Origin: Ceratotherium simum simum
Taxonomy: Eukaryota; Chordata; Mammalia; Perissodactyla; Rhinocerotidae
Length of the DNA: 64,000 bases
Assembly: GCF_000283155.1 (NCBI RefSeq)
Contig: NW_004454229.1
Coordinates: forward strand, 4,266,697 to 4,330,696
Reading direction: 5' to 3'
The notes beneath the pieces were generated by a model. It was not told the DNA's origin and did no database searches. It was given only the letters and a program-made list of their open reading frames with translations. Both the position numbers and the translations under genes were made by a program. Below are positions 1-10,933 of the stretch, piece by piece; position 1 is the first letter of the stretch; each line of letters opens with the position of its first letter.

Positions 1-20
1 AAAAAAAAAAAAAAAAAAAA

Positions 21-1187
21 GGATGGACAGAGACCTATCATGCAAAACACTAAGCATAACAAAGCTGGTAGTGTCAGACAAAGGAGGTTTTTTAAGATGA
101 GAAATATTACCAAGGACAAATTAGGGATATTTCCTATGATAAAAAGAGTCAGTTTATCAGGAATAAATAATAATTCTAAATGCATGTGTACTTAATAACA
201 CAGCTTCAAAATACATGCAGCAAAAATTAAAGGAAGAAATTGGGGCCACCCAGTGGCGTAGTGGTTAAGTTTGCACCCTCTGCTTTGGTGGCCCGGGGTT
301 CGCAGGTTCAGATCCCAGACGAGGACCTGTGCACCGCTCATCAGGACATGCTGTGGCGGTGTCCCATATACAAAATAGAGGAAGATGGGTACAGATATTA
401 GCTCAGGGCAAATCTTCCTCAGCAACAAGAGGAAGACTGGCAACAGATGTTAGCTCAGGGCTAATCTTCCTCAGAACAAGAGGAAGATTGGCAACGGGTG
501 TTAGCTCAGGGCTGATCTTCCTCACCAAAAAAAAAAATTAAAGGAAGAATTAGACAAGTACACAATCATGCTTGGAAATTACTCCCTCAGGAATTGATTG
601 AACAAGTAGCTCCCAGTGCTTGCTGTGCGTGCCTTCTCCCTCCACCTCCCCCTGCCCCCCGAAAATGAGTAAGGCTATAGAAGATTGAAACAGCATTATC
701 CATCAGCTTTGACCCAATTGACCTTTCTAGACACTATCAATTTGTATAACATAGTCTTTTCAAGTGCACAAGGAGCGTTCATCAAGATAGACCATATACT
801 AGATAGACTTAATAAATTTAAAGTAATTGGAACTGTACAGAATATGTTCTCTGACCATGAAAGAGTTAAATTACGAATTGATAACACAAATATATCTAGA
901 AACTCTCCAACAATTTGGCAGTTAAACAGTGCACTTCTATGAAGTTCTGGAACAAACAAAACTAATCTATGGGACTAGAAACTAGAAACAGTGTTTGCCC
1001 CAGGGTGAGGGGTGGGGATTGCTTGGAAGGGGGGATGGGGAAATGTGGGGGTAATGGAAGTGTTCTGGGTCTTGATTGGATGGTGATTAAGTGGATATAT
1101 ACATTGTCAAATTCATCAGACCAAACACTTAAGACTGGTGTGTTTAATTATGTATATTATACCTCAGTTTTTAAAAAAAAGCTTTGA
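21..1187 (+). mobile_element. L1 fragment, ORF2 endonuclease region plus 3' end, split by an ERE
   Basis: Before and after the ERE at 242-537 the plus strand reads as decayed L1 ORF2, for example IKIDHIL and MFSDHERVKL near 780-880. Around 945 it jumps to the L1 3' end, closing with an A-rich tail at 1173-1182. It is a truncated, internally deleted copy. A poly(A) run at 1-20 is the tail of something upstream. Confidence 0.8.
242..537 (+). mobile_element. ERE-type SINE, body with three tail units
   Basis: tRNA-like head with box A (gtagtggttaag) and box B (ggttcagatcc), then the AGGAAGAYGGGYA body. Target-site duplication attaaaggaagaa lies at 227-239 and 538-549. The tail module (gaggaagaYtggcaac plus ttagctcagggc) is present three times, one more than in the other copies. 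Confidence 0.93.
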
Positions 1188-1298
1188 GGCAGCTCCTGGT
1201 CCTGGGTCCTCAGCCTGGCTCATCCGTGCTGAGGGGTGCTGCATCAGCTTGTCTCCCGTCAGAAAGCAGATAGTAAATTTTGTCTTTCTCCCTTGCAG

Positions 1299-1470
1299 CA
1301 TTAGTGACCAGAAAGATGCCAGAGACCGAATGGTTCAAGTTGTGAAATGGTACCTCTCAGCCTTTCACGCAGGAAGGAAAGGATCAGTTGCCAAAAAGCC
1401 GTACAACCCCATTTTGGGCGAGATCTTTCAGTGTCACTGGACACTACCAAATGATACTGAGGAGAATGCG
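1299..1470 (+). CDS. OSBPL9: OSBPL9 coding exon (window residues 1-57)
   Basis: Acceptor ccttgcag, donor GCG|gtgagt. The first base completes an upstream codon. The exon encodes [11 protein letters not shown] through [11 protein letters not shown] to DTEENA, the start of the ORD core. It lies 110 bases after the 3' end of an L1 fragment. Confidence 0.95.
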
Positions 1471-4400
1471 GTGAGTTCTGCACTGATATTTTTAATTATC
1501 TTCAGTTGTGTACTGAGTTAAGATTTCATTTTATTGGGGGACAGCTAATGATAAAGGCAATGATCAGAAGATGCTCACCACCCATAGAAAAACAGTGTTG
1601 TTGGATCAGCATATTTTGTATATAGTGAGCGGGGGGAAAGAGTGGCATGAGATGTGGATAGAGATTTAGAAATCAGATCATGCAAAACCTTGATGTTAAT
1701 TTTATGGCTTATCAGGATCTCATTTTTGTTTTTGAAAACATAATTATAATGATTTTGTGAAAAATCAATTAGAGAGGGGCAGAAATAGAAGCAAGGAAAC
1801 CATTCATGAGGCTTTGGCATTATTGCAGGAGAGACAGGGTTGATTCAAGCTGTATTTTGGAGGTAGAACTTATAGATGGCTTGGGGTAGGTCAGGGAAAG
1901 GGGGCAGTCAGAGTTGAGTCGTTGCATGTGGGCTTCAGCAGTTGGTTGGTGCCATTTACTAAAAGGAAAAGATTGGATTTGGGGAGAGAAAAATCAGGAA
2001 CCTGAATTTCAAATATAAAGTATGAGGGGTCTGTTAGATGTGTAAGTGGAGCTGTCAAGTAGGGAGTTACTCTGGAGTTCAAGGGAGAGGTCTAGGATGG
2101 AGATGGGGCTTGCAGAGATTTTAGTATATTTAGGTGGCATTTAAAGCTCTGAGATTAGATGAAATATCTAGGAAGATAGCATAGCTAGAGAAGAGTAGGT
2201 AACCCAGACCTGAGCCCCAGGCTCCAACATTTAGAGGTTGGTTTGAGGAAGACAGCCAGAAAGGAACACTCAAATTAAAGGGCCTCTAGGCATGGAAAAA
2301 AATGCCCCAAGCCAACAGTGCCTGGCACATAATAGTCTCTTGGTAAACGTAACTCTCTGTAGCTTTCCCTTTCCGAGCAACACGTTACACATAGTCCTTA
2401 CTGAAGACAGAGGCAGTGTGTGTGTGTTCTTATTCATTTGGCAGACATTGGTAAGTGTCCGCTCTGTGCCAGGCCTGGCCGAGTTAGGCACATGATCCTT
2501 GCCTTCAAGAATGTCTTAGTCAGGGAGACACAAAGCAATAATTCGAGTAGTGTAATTAAGAGCCATAATAAAAGTGTGTGTAAGATGCTTTGGCTGTATG
2601 TGGGCGGGAGCAGCTAACGACCTTGGGAGGCAGAGACACCAGTTATTAGATTCTCTGCAGTGTCATTTGTGTTTCCACATCAAAAGAAAATGATGTTATA
2701 TTTGCTTGCAGGAGCTAGTTGCAGAAGGACCAGTTCCCTGGGTTTCCAAAAACAGTGTAACATTCGTGGCTGAACAGGTCTCCCATCATCCGCCTAGTAA
2801 GTTATAGCACTCCTCTGCAATATCCACTTTCAAACTGTTCTGTTTAAAGAGGGTCGTTAAAAGCTCCATAGCTGAAGTCACAGTATTATCAGTTTTATGG
2901 CTGCCTGTATCGTCCCAATCCTGTGAGAGGATTGGTTCCTCATATCTATTGCTTGTATAAGTTTCAGAGACTCTTAGCTTCACTGATTAACTACGTACAA
3001 AAAGAAGGTATTTGGGAAACCAACTTTTTTTTTTTTTTTTTTTTGTGAGGGAGATCAGCCCTGAGCTAACATCCATGCCAATCCTCTTTTTGTCGAGGAA
3101 GACTGGCCCTGAGCTAACATCCGTGCCCATCTTCCTCCACTTTATATGGGACGCCGCCACAGCATGGCCTGACAAGCGGTGTGTCGGTGCGTGCCGGGAT
3201 CCGAATCCGGGCCGCAAGCAGCGCAGCGCTCGCATTTAACCACTACGCCACGGGGCCAGCCCCAGGAAACCAACTTTTAATGCTTCTAAAGTTATCTCAC
3301 ATATAATGAGCTGTGCTGTAGAGACCTCAGCAACTTTGAGATGGTTTGTGTAAATGAGATGTAGTTTCCTTGCAGTATATTCCTGGCATAGTGGAGAGAG
3401 TGCGTATCTTCAACATCATCTTGTTTGCTCAATGCAATGTTAAGACTGGAAATATGGGATGGGTCCAGGTTGGGGCTGGGGCAGGAACATGCATGCTGGC
3501 CAGAACAGACAGACCTTTTTTTTTTTTTTTTTTTGTGAGGAAGATCAGTCCTGAGCTAACATCCATGCTAATCCTCCTCTTTTTGCTGAGGAAGACCGGC
3601 TCTGAGCTAACATCTATTGCCAATCCTCCTTTTTTCTCCCCAAAGCCCCAGTAGATAGTTGTATGTCATAGCTGCACATCCTTCTAGTTGCTGTATGTGG
3701 GACGCAGCCTCAGCATGGCCGGAGAAGCGGTGTATCGGTGCGCGCCTGGGATCTGAACCCGGGCCGCCAGTAGCGGAGCGCGTGCACTTAACCGCTAAGC
3801 CACAGGGCCGGCCCCAGACAGACCTTTTGATTTTAAGCCTCTAGGATTGGCCACAGTCTCATGATTTAGGGAAGTTCCTGTCCATGTGGCCCTGAAGGGT
3901 TGCTTGCATTGGGGGAAACAGGGTGTAAGAAGCAGTTAGTTACCTCCTGGCACTAATTGAAAATAATTTCTATTCAGTTTCAGCCTTTTATGCTGAGTGT
4001 TTTAACAAGAAGATACAATTCAATGCTCATATCTGGACCAAATCAAAATTCCTTGGGATGTCGATTGGGGTGCACAACATAGGGCAGGGTAAGTCTATGG
4101 GCATTGGGTGGACTACAGTGTTAATAGGATTTTATGTCCTTCTAATATATGCTGGACACTTACCTAGTAAGAGGAAATGGCCCCAGAAAGCCAGACTGGA
4201 TGTCATTGTTTGCATGTTAGCATGTGAATTGGGGGTGAGAGCAGGGGTGGGGTGTAAGATTGATTTTTCCTAAATTGAATGGAGTATTCTGGAGTATCCA
4301 TCAACCAGACAACACAACCTTATTGTGTTGTCACAATAAGGCCAGTTGACACTACTCATCAGAGATTCTGTCTCTTCTGTCCACAGGCTGCGTCTCGTGT

Positions 4401-7400
4401 CTAGACCATGACGAACATTACATTCTCACATTCCCCAATGGTTATGGAAGGCAAGTAGAGCTGTGTTCATTTCTTCTGATCAGCAAGCAGCAGACCCTGC
4501 TGTTCCTTAAGCAACACCCCTCCTCTCTTTCCTCTGAACTGTCAGCCTTACCTGAGAACTTTTGATTTTGCAGGTCTATCCTCACAGTGCCCTGGGTGGA
4601 ACTAGGCGGAGAATGCAATATTAATTGTTCCAAAACTGGCTACAGTGCGAATATCGTCTTTCACACTAAACCCTTCTATGGGGGCAAGAAGCACAGGGTT
4701 ACTGCTGAGATTTTGTAGGTATTTTGTTTTTCTGCTTCAGTGCTTTTCTGCTGCTCTGAAATACTTTTCCTTTTTTCTTGAACTGTAACTTCTGTTAGGA
4801 ATTGACCATTTTATTGGTTTCTGTCTTTGAAAACTTGTTTCACACCTTATGTGATATGTCTCTTCCTAAAATCCCATATCAGAGGGAGACCCAGGGCCGG
4901 CCCAGTGGCACAGCAGTTAAGTGTGCGTGCTTCCCTTTGGCAGCCCAAGGTTCGCAGGTTCGGATCCCGGGCGCGCACAGACACACTGCTTGTCAAGCCA
5001 TGCTGTGGCAGCGTCCCATTATAAAAGTAGACGAAGGTGGGCACAGATGTTAGCCCAGGGCCAGTCTTCCTCAGCAAAAAGAGGAAGATCAGCATTGGAT
5101 GTTAGCTCAGGGCTGATCTTTCTCCAAAAAAAAAGGGAGGGAGACCTAAAATCTGGGTTCAGAACAATCAGAGGTCATTGGTGGGATTTCCTTCCTAGGA
5201 ACTGGACTTGCGAACGGGAACCTGAAGGGGGTCTTCCTAGATCACCTTGCTAACCCAGATCATGGATTCCTGACTCATTATTGCCAGTTTGGACCGTGAG
5301 CTAGTCCATACAATAGATTCTCTTGACTCCCAGTGAAGTGTCTCCAAGTCCTGAGTCCTTTTTTCTGTGCCTTTGCTGGGGAAAAACAGTAGCCATCACA
5401 TCTTGGCGTGGTTCTATTTGACACTCTAGGGTCAGATGAAGACAGCTCTGCTGTCTGGGTAATAGTCACTTGGATGGGTTCACAGCCTGCCTGGAAGAGG
5501 AAAATGTGCAGGACTTGCTCTGCCCTTGAAGGCCTCATTGGGAACAGTGTTGCAGGTAGAAGACACATCGCTAGTTAACCAGTTTTCCAGGGAGATAATT
5601 TAATTTGGATGACAGAATCAGCATCCAAAAAAATCTTGAGCAGGATGGGATCATGAACACCAGATGAAGTTTACTAAGGATCAGTGTAAAATCCAAAGAA
5701 TTATTGCAGTCAGAAAATATGGGCAGAGCTTAGAGAGCAACACAAGTTACTACTGTAATGCTGCCCTACCCCCAAGCAGGCAGGTGGTGGAAATATATGA
5801 TGTCCAGAACAAAGACATGGGTGGGCCTGCTTCTCAGAGTTCCTTCGAGGTAACCAGCACCAACAGGAACTGCTAGCTTAGCAGAATCTTCTGCCAGTCA
5901 TAGCCATAGATAGTAGAAAGACTGCCCTCAGAGTTGTGAGTTGAAAGAGTGCTTGATGGGCTCTTAAAATTAGGAATTTGAGCATCTGATGAAAGATTGT
6001 ACTAGCTGAGTGATTCTCAAGTTTTTTGGCCTCTTGACTCTTAACACTTACGAATTTTATGTCGATTATATCCATCAATATTTCTCATATTAGAAATTAA
6101 AACGGAGGGCCAGCCTGGTGGTGTAGTGGTTAAGTTCATGTGCTCTGCTTCGGTGGCCCGGGGTTCGCAGGTTTGGATCCTGGGCATGGACCGATGCACC
6201 ACTCATCAAGCCACGCTCTGGAGGCATCCCATATACAAAATGGAGGAAGAAGGGCACAGGTGTTAGCTCAGGGCCTGTCTTCCTTAGCAAAAAGTGGAGG
6301 ATCGGCAATGGATGTTAGTTCATGGCCAAGTTTCCTCACAAAAAAAAAATTAAAACAATATTTTTAAATATTTATAAAGTCATTTACAAATGACAATAAT
6401 AGCATTTTTACGAAAAAGAAAAAACTTTTCCAAAACCCCGGTACGTAGTTGTGTATCACAGTCATAGAGTTGTGGCTCTTCTATGTGGGACACCGCCTCA
6501 GCATGGCTTGACGAGCGGTGAGTAGGTCCGTGCCCAGGATCCAAACCAGTGAACCCTGGGCCGCCAAAGTGGAATGCATGAACTTAACCACTACGCCACC
6601 AGGCTCGACCTGCAAAACTCTTATTTAAAAAATTTGTGAGAAGAGTGGCATTGTACGTTTTCTGAGTTTTGTAAATCTCTAATATAATTAATAGAAGACA
6701 GCTGGATTCTCCTGTCTACTTTTTGAAGTCAGTCTGTTGCTACATATCACATAGCCTCTGGGAAACACTGTACACTTGTGGGATAATTAAGAGTGAAAAA
6801 GGCAAATAATATCTTGATATTATGAAAGTAGTTTTGACCTAAGAGGGTCTTGGGAACCCCCAAAGGTCCCCACACCACCCTTTGAGAACCGCTGCACAAT
6901 GACCTTCTAAAGCTGGGTGGGATTCTATCATTTTTCTTCCCCTTTGCCCCTCTTCCCCCAAAACTCCTAAATCATAGAGAAAACAAGTTCCAGTCCATTG
7001 GTAACAGCTTTCATCTCTGCAGCCTGTGTGTTTCTCTCTTTCTGACCTCTTTTAGCCTCCGTCTGTGTTCATGCCTTGCCTTTCCTAACCTGTCCTTTGC
7101 TGTGATGCTTATCTTTCCCAGTGCCATACCTGCTGTACATAGCACTGTCATGTCCAAGGAGAGAGGCTCGTTGGGGCTTTTGACGAGAGGATCCTTGCTC
7201 AGGAAAAGAAATCAAACCATTTGACCCAGAGGTCCCTGTGAGCCCAGGGATGAAAGCCTGCTCTGCAGCGTTATATCTGTCCTTAAACAGAACCTTTCCT
7301 GACCCATATTCGGGAGTCTTGCCCTTATTTCCAGGGCTCACGTAAACTCACCACAGCACTTACCACCCAGAATCTCAATGGCAATGTCTCTCCCCACTAG

Positions 7401-10400
7401 GCTGTGAGCAGCTTGAAGGCAGGGACTGTCTGTAGTCTGCTGTGGCCCCAGCCCAGGGCTCTCTTGCTCATCTTATACCCACTGTTCATGGGATCTTCAG
7501 TTCATTAGCATCTTGTTTAGGGCCCTTGTTCTTACACTTGGCTCTGGGAAATCTTCTATTAAGTTGCCTTTACCAAAGTTGTCACGTGTGTGCTCTGTGT
7601 AGGTAGGCCACACTGACCAGATTCTTAGAGTAATTTTCAACTTGAGACTAACACAAATGTTTTCTTTTCTGTTTAGTTCTCCCAATGACAAGAAGTCTTT
7701 TTGCTCAGTCGAAGGGGAATGGAATGGTGTAATGTATGCAAAATATGCAACTGGGGTAAGAACCTATATTTTGCCACTTGTTTTAGGCTACATTGAACTG
7801 TAGCCTATCCCTTACTCTGGCTTCCTTTATGTGGGAATGTAACCACCGAGGCCAGCTCCAGTGCTCTCTTCAGGTCAGCCTTTTTCCTTCCTCCACCTCT
7901 TCCCTGGCAGTACAGATAGTAGAATGATCTTTACTTTCCTCTCTCCTCTCAGAACGCTCAAGAATAATACATGTAAAAAAAATGCTTGGCACATAGTAAG
8001 CACCCAGTAAATGTTACCTATATCATTAGAATGTGTGGTGAGTATGTTTATAAAATGAAGAGCTAAACTAGTGTGCGTTTATATATACAGTTTGATTTTG
8101 TATAAAAATGCATTAACTACCTGGCACCAGGGATACAGAAATGAGTAAGATAGTCTTTGCCCTCAAGGAACTTGCAAACAGTAACTGATTAAGGTAGGAG
8201 GAAGGTGGTATGGGATTAACAGGAGCCAGTAAACTGGATTTTGGACTTGGAGAATTTGAAATGTAAAAAGCATGTCAGCCTACTTAACACTAGGATTAGT
8301 TGTTTATGGGTCTAGCTCTCCAAGAGATTACATCCCGAGCACGTAGCACATAGCAACATTGAAAACATCTGTTGAATTGAGCCTCTACCAAGACTTAAGG
8401 CACACCACTGTATTTTAGGCTGAAGATAGCACAGGAAACCCCTTATCCACATCATCTTCATATGTGAGATTTGATGATTAAATCTGTTAATTAAAGTCTT
8501 CTATGAAGAGTTGACTTTTCCTTCTAGAACAGTTTGAACAATAAAACTTCTACCTACCCTTTCTGTTTTCTAGGAAAATGCAGTTTTTATAGATACCAAG
8601 AAGTTGCCTATAATCAAGAAGAAAGTGAGGAAGTTGGAAGATCAGAATGAGTATGAATCCCGCTGGTAAGATGATGACATAACTAGAGCTGTTGGGGCAG
8701 TGCTGCTGCCGTTGGCTGGGCATAGGTGCAGGGCTGGGGTGTGGAGATAGTAGAGCCGAGTATAACAGAGCACAGACTAAGTGTGAATGCTTGGAGTCAG
8801 TCATTCATGTGGAGCTGCGCCACTTATTAGCTTTGTAACCAGGACTGTAAGCTAGCCTCTCTTTGCCTTCTTTTTTGAAATGGGAACTACCTCAGAGTTT
8901 TTGTGAGAACTAAATGAGGTAAACATATTAGCATATATATGATGCTTGGGAAATAATAAGTACCCAGGGTATGTTGGCTTATCACCATCTTTGTGGTTTA
9001 TAAGAGAAGGCAGTGAGGCTCCAGTTGAGAGGTGAGCAGTACAATATATTCAGATCTTTTTTTTGTTTGTAAGAAACTTTTTTTTAAATTTCATCCCTAA
9101 GTATTTCAGTATGTATCTCTAAAACGACTTAAAAAAAACCCCAAAACACTAAACTACAATATCATTATCATGCTTTTAAAAAAATGAATTCCTTAATATC
9201 ATCAAATATCGAATTGTATTCAGTTTTCCAGTAGTCTCAAACATCGTAATTTTTTCCCTTCTCATTTGCACGATAATATCAGGTTCTTTTAGTAGTATGA
9301 GGAATCACGCACTGAAGTTCTTTGTTTAGCATATCAGGAGATTTCTTAAGTGAAGAAAGGGGACCTTACACATCATTAGCATGCTTGCTGTCTCTAACTT
9401 GTTAAGTCTGCTTGGCCGGACTGCCTGCTTGTAGTTATGTAAGTAGAAATCTATAGAAATTTATGCTCTGCTACTCACCATAAGGGGATCTTAAGCATGG
9501 CCACTTTTCTATTCCTTAGGAGCCTTCACTTGTAAAGTGACACATTTGAACCAGACTTGTCTAGTTATCATCTTCCAGGCCTTGAGAGGAAGCGAAATCT
9601 CCTCCCCCTTAAACCTCTCCAGTTCACCTCTTGACACTTATTCTATTCAAACTGTTTCTCCAGAATCTCGTTAAATCTAAGGGAGTTCTTCTGAAATGGA
9701 ACGTCTCAGCTTCTTTGATCTAACCCCTTCAGTTTATAGTAAAGGACACTCAAGCCCTGGAGAGGTGAACTGACATCCCCAAAGTTGCATAGCTAGTCAG
9801 AGGTAGAGCCAGAAGTAAAATCCCAGGTCTCATTTCTCACTGTTTCTCCTCTGTTGTCATCACCATACATCCAACTTTCTGCCCATCCTTTATTTCCTCC
9901 TTTAAGAACTACCAGTGGAATCTTCCAAGTCCATTTCTCTGTTCTTTACTCCAGTGCCCTGCTGCCAGTTTAAGGAGATTTAGTCTGTGAACTTTAGCAG
10001 TTAAAGCCATTTGACTTACACAGTAATTATGCTATATTCAGTGTGGCTCTAGACTTTCATTCTCAAGATTGCTAACTCCTGTGTCCATCTAGTACTTAGC
10101 ACTTTGACTTCTTTTCTTTAGCCTTTGGAAGGATGTCACTTTCAACTTAAAAATCAGAGACATTGATGCAGCAACTGAAGCCAAGCATAGACTTGAAGAA
10201 AGACAAAGAGCGGAAGCCCGAGAAAGGAAGGAGAAAGAAATTCAATGGGAGACAAGGGTAAGCTTGCTTTGGGAGAGCCTGCCCCAGCCTCCCAACTGCT
10301 ACTTCTGTACCCTGAGCTGTAACTCATTCATTCATTCAGTGAATGTTGAAGTCCAAACACTGTGAAATAAGCATGGTGATGAACAAGATGAGTCCTGGTC

Positions 10401-10583
10401 CCTGCCTGAAACTCATTTCAGTGTAACGGGGGGAGAAGACATAATAAAAAGAATGATATAGAAGTACGAAGCAAGTGTGTAACTGAATTCTCCCCCTTTC
10501 TCTTACAGTTATTTCATGAAGATGGAGAATGTTGGGTTTATGATGAACCGTTACTGAAACGCCTTGGTGCTGCCAAGCATTAG
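1299..10583 (+). CDS. OSBPL9: OSBPL9 (ORP9), 3' part: last nine coding exons, spliced
   Basis: Oxysterol-binding-protein-related protein 9, a cytosolic lipid carrier that known work places at ER-Golgi/endosome contacts, exchanging sterol or phosphatidylserine for PI4P. Nine exons (1299-1470, 2712-2796, 3978-4088, 4387-4450, 4574-4714, 7677-7755, 8574-8665, 10122-10257, 10509-10583) join into one frame of 317 residues plus TAG, against about 736 in human ORP9. All of it is the C-terminal ORD lipid-binding domain. Seen directly: the family signature EQVSHHPP at 2772-2795, the histidine pair of which binds the PI4P phosphate in ORPs; [15 protein letters not shown]; and the C-terminal coiled, charged stretch ending in GAAKH. 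The N-terminal PH domain and FFAT motif lie upstream. All introns have AG acceptors; donors are GT except one GC. Gene identity rests on recalled ORP9 sequence, and near-identity separates it from the paralogue OSBPL11. Confidence 0.96.
1640..2290 (-). mobile_element. L2 fragment, minus orientation
   Basis: Decayed LINE2 read in antisense, recognisable around 1660-1690, 1990-2100 and 2150-2200. Edges are approximate. Confidence 0.6.
2430..2600 (-). mobile_element. L2 3'-end fragment, minus orientation
   Basis: Carries the antisense L2 tail pattern (gtgccaggc, then cttgccttcaag, then gtcagggagac). Confidence 0.55.
2712..2796 (+). CDS. OSBPL9: OSBPL9 coding exon with the EQVSHHPP signature (residues 58-85)
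   Basis: Acceptor ttgcttgcag, donor CCTA|gtaagt, ends in phase 1. It encodes [14 protein letters not shown] and the OSBP-family fingerprint EQVSHHPP at 2772-2795, which includes the two PI4P-contacting histidines. Confidence 0.97.
3025..3263 (-). mobile_element. ERE-type SINE
   Basis: Poly(T) start, two tail units, tRNA-like head ending in ccacggggccagcccc. Target-site duplication ggaaaccaactttt lies at 3015-3028 and 3265-3278. Confidence 0.93.
3516..3815 (-). mobile_element. ERE-type SINE, chimeric long form
   Basis: Carries the two-unit tail followed by the body module with ccccaaagccccagtagata and the head. Target-site duplication agacagaccttt flanks both ends (from 3507 and 3816). About 300 bases. 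Confidence 0.92.
3978..4088 (+). CDS. OSBPL9: OSBPL9 coding exon (residues 86-122)
   Basis: Acceptor ctattcag, donor CAGG|gtaagt. It encodes [15 protein letters not shown] to [10 protein letters not shown], part of the ORD beta-barrel. It enters in phase 1 and leaves in phase 1. Confidence 0.95.
4309..4341 (+). repeat. Two overlapping inverted repeats upstream of an OSBPL9 3' splice site
   Basis: Perfect 10-bp stem ccttattgtg (4318-4327) with cacaataagg (4332-4341), loop TTGT. The alternative 7-bp stem acaacac (4309-4315) pairs with gtgttgt (4325-4331). They share bases, so only one can form at a time. Confidence 0.9.
4387..4450 (+). CDS. OSBPL9: OSBPL9 coding exon with a GC donor (residues 123-143)
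   Basis: Acceptor gtccacag. It encodes [20 protein letters not shown]. Reading continuity (Gly, then Arg as AG|G) fixes the 3' edge at 4450, so the donor reads AAG|GCAAGT rather than GT. Confidence 0.93.
4451..4573 (+). other. OSBPL9: Short GC-AG intron of OSBPL9
   Basis: A 123-base intron with GCAAGT at its 5' end and tttgcag at its 3' end. The donor matches U1 at every position except the +2 C, the usual pattern of functional GC donors. It interrupts an Arg codon. Confidence 0.88.
4574..4714 (+). CDS. OSBPL9: OSBPL9 coding exon (residues 144-190)
   Basis: Acceptor gattttgcag, donor TTTT|gtaggt. It encodes [20 protein letters not shown] to [13 protein letters not shown], a strongly conserved ORD segment. 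It leaves in phase 2. Confidence 0.95.
4893..5137 (+). mobile_element. ERE-type SINE
   Basis: tRNA-like head, body with two tail units, A-rich end. Target-site duplication agggagacc lies at 4883-4891 and 5138-5146. Confidence 0.92.
5147..6008. other. OSBPL9 intron, no feature recognised
   Basis: Non-coding sequence of mixed composition, 5147-6008. No exon, RNA gene or clear repeat is visible to me. Confidence 0.5.
6107..6345 (+). mobile_element. ERE-type SINE inside the hAT element
   Basis: tRNA-like head, body and two tail units. Target-site duplication aaattaaaac lies near 6094-6103 and 6346-6355. Confidence 0.9.
6431..6610 (-). mobile_element. ERE-type SINE, diverged, inside the hAT element
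   Basis: Reads as the ccaaagccccagtag body and the tRNA-like head in antisense, with many mismatches; an older insertion than most copies here. Confidence 0.85.
7080..7520 (+). mobile_element. L2 3'-end fragment
   Basis: Sense-strand L2 tail pattern: tttcctgaccc, cacttaccaccc, then cactaggctgtgagcagctt and agggactgtctg. Confidence 0.6.
7677..7755 (+). CDS. OSBPL9: OSBPL9 coding exon (residues 191-217)
   Basis: Acceptor ctgtttag, donor GGG|gtaaga. It encodes [20 protein letters not shown] and AKYATG. The preceding intron, about 3 kb, contains two EREs and a hAT-type element. Confidence 0.95.
8100..8200 (-). mobile_element. L2 3'-end fragment, minus orientation
   Basis: Antisense pattern ggcaccagggatacagaaatg followed by ctttgccctcaaggaacttg. 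Confidence 0.5.
8574..8665 (+). CDS. OSBPL9: OSBPL9 coding exon (residues 218-247)
   Basis: Acceptor ttttctag, donor CTG|gtaaga. It encodes [20 protein letters not shown] and [10 protein letters not shown], then a codon split TG|C that gives Cys where I recall Ser in human. Confidence 0.95.
8770..8990 (+). mobile_element. MIR SINE
   Basis: Decayed MIR core (gccacttattagctttgtaacc, then ctctttgcctt, gtgagaactaaatgaggtaa, aataagtacccagg). Confidence 0.65.
8991..10121. other. OSBPL9 intron, mostly unassigned
   Basis: A short antisense MIR-like stretch at about 9730-9835 (ggagaggtgaactgacatcc). Otherwise I see no feature. Confidence 0.5.
10122..10257 (+). CDS. OSBPL9: OSBPL9 coding exon (residues 248-293)
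   Basis: Acceptor cttttctttag, donor AGG|gtaagc. It encodes [20 protein letters not shown] and the charged helix [20 protein letters not shown], typical of ORP C-termini. Confidence 0.95.
10320..10460 (-). mobile_element. L2 3'-end fragment, minus orientation
   Basis: Starts with repeated attc units (10325-10338), then gtccctgcctgaaactcat, the antisense L2 tail, inside the last OSBPL9 intron. Confidence 0.55.
10509..10583 (+). CDS. OSBPL9: OSBPL9 last coding exon with stop (residues 294-317)
   Basis: Acceptor tcttacag. It encodes [20 protein letters not shown] and AAKH, then TAG at 10581-10583. Confidence 0.96.
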   Translation, partial: LFHEDGECWVYDEPLLKRLGAAKH

Positions 10584-10933
10584 GTTGGGAAATGCAAAGT
10601 TTACACCTGATGACCAGGGCAGTAGGCATAATCAAGCAACAATCTTCCTTTGGGAGAACCGATTCACTCCCTTCTTATTACAGTGGTTCCTATCTCAGGG
10701 ATACTGGACTTTCCGATGCAGATGAACAATTAAAACGAGAAAAAGCTTCCCTTTTTCCTCTTTTGTGGCAGTTGTAATTTTGACTTCAGTCCTGAGAAAA
10801 ACTTCAGGTTTTGAAAACAAGATGTCTGCTCCTTTTCCAAACCCCATGCTTTGAAAAGCATTTGTAAATCCCAGTCTCAGACTCTGCACTCTAGTACTGC
10901 TGTTGAGATATACAACATCTTATAATCTTGGGT

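Larger units (their letters stand above)
6009..6894 (+). mobile_element. hAT-type DNA transposon remnant with two EREs inside
   Basis: Ends are inverted and hAT-like: tgattctcaa at 6011 and ttgagaaccgctg near 6881-6893. Internal sequence after 6640 (aagagtggcattgt, agaagacagctggattctc) and 6815-6880 (ttttgacct, gtcttgggaacccccaaagg) matches the common Charlie-type element as I recall it. EREs at 6107-6345 and 6431-6610 split it. Confidence 0.65.

Noticed and set aside
395..525. Spaced direct repeats resembling a CRISPR array
   Set aside because: They are tandem ERE tail units in a mammalian genome.
1138..1521. 127-codon plus-strand open frame
   Set aside because: Only its middle (1299-1470) is real OSBPL9 exon. 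The rest is L1 tail, intron and splice signals read through.
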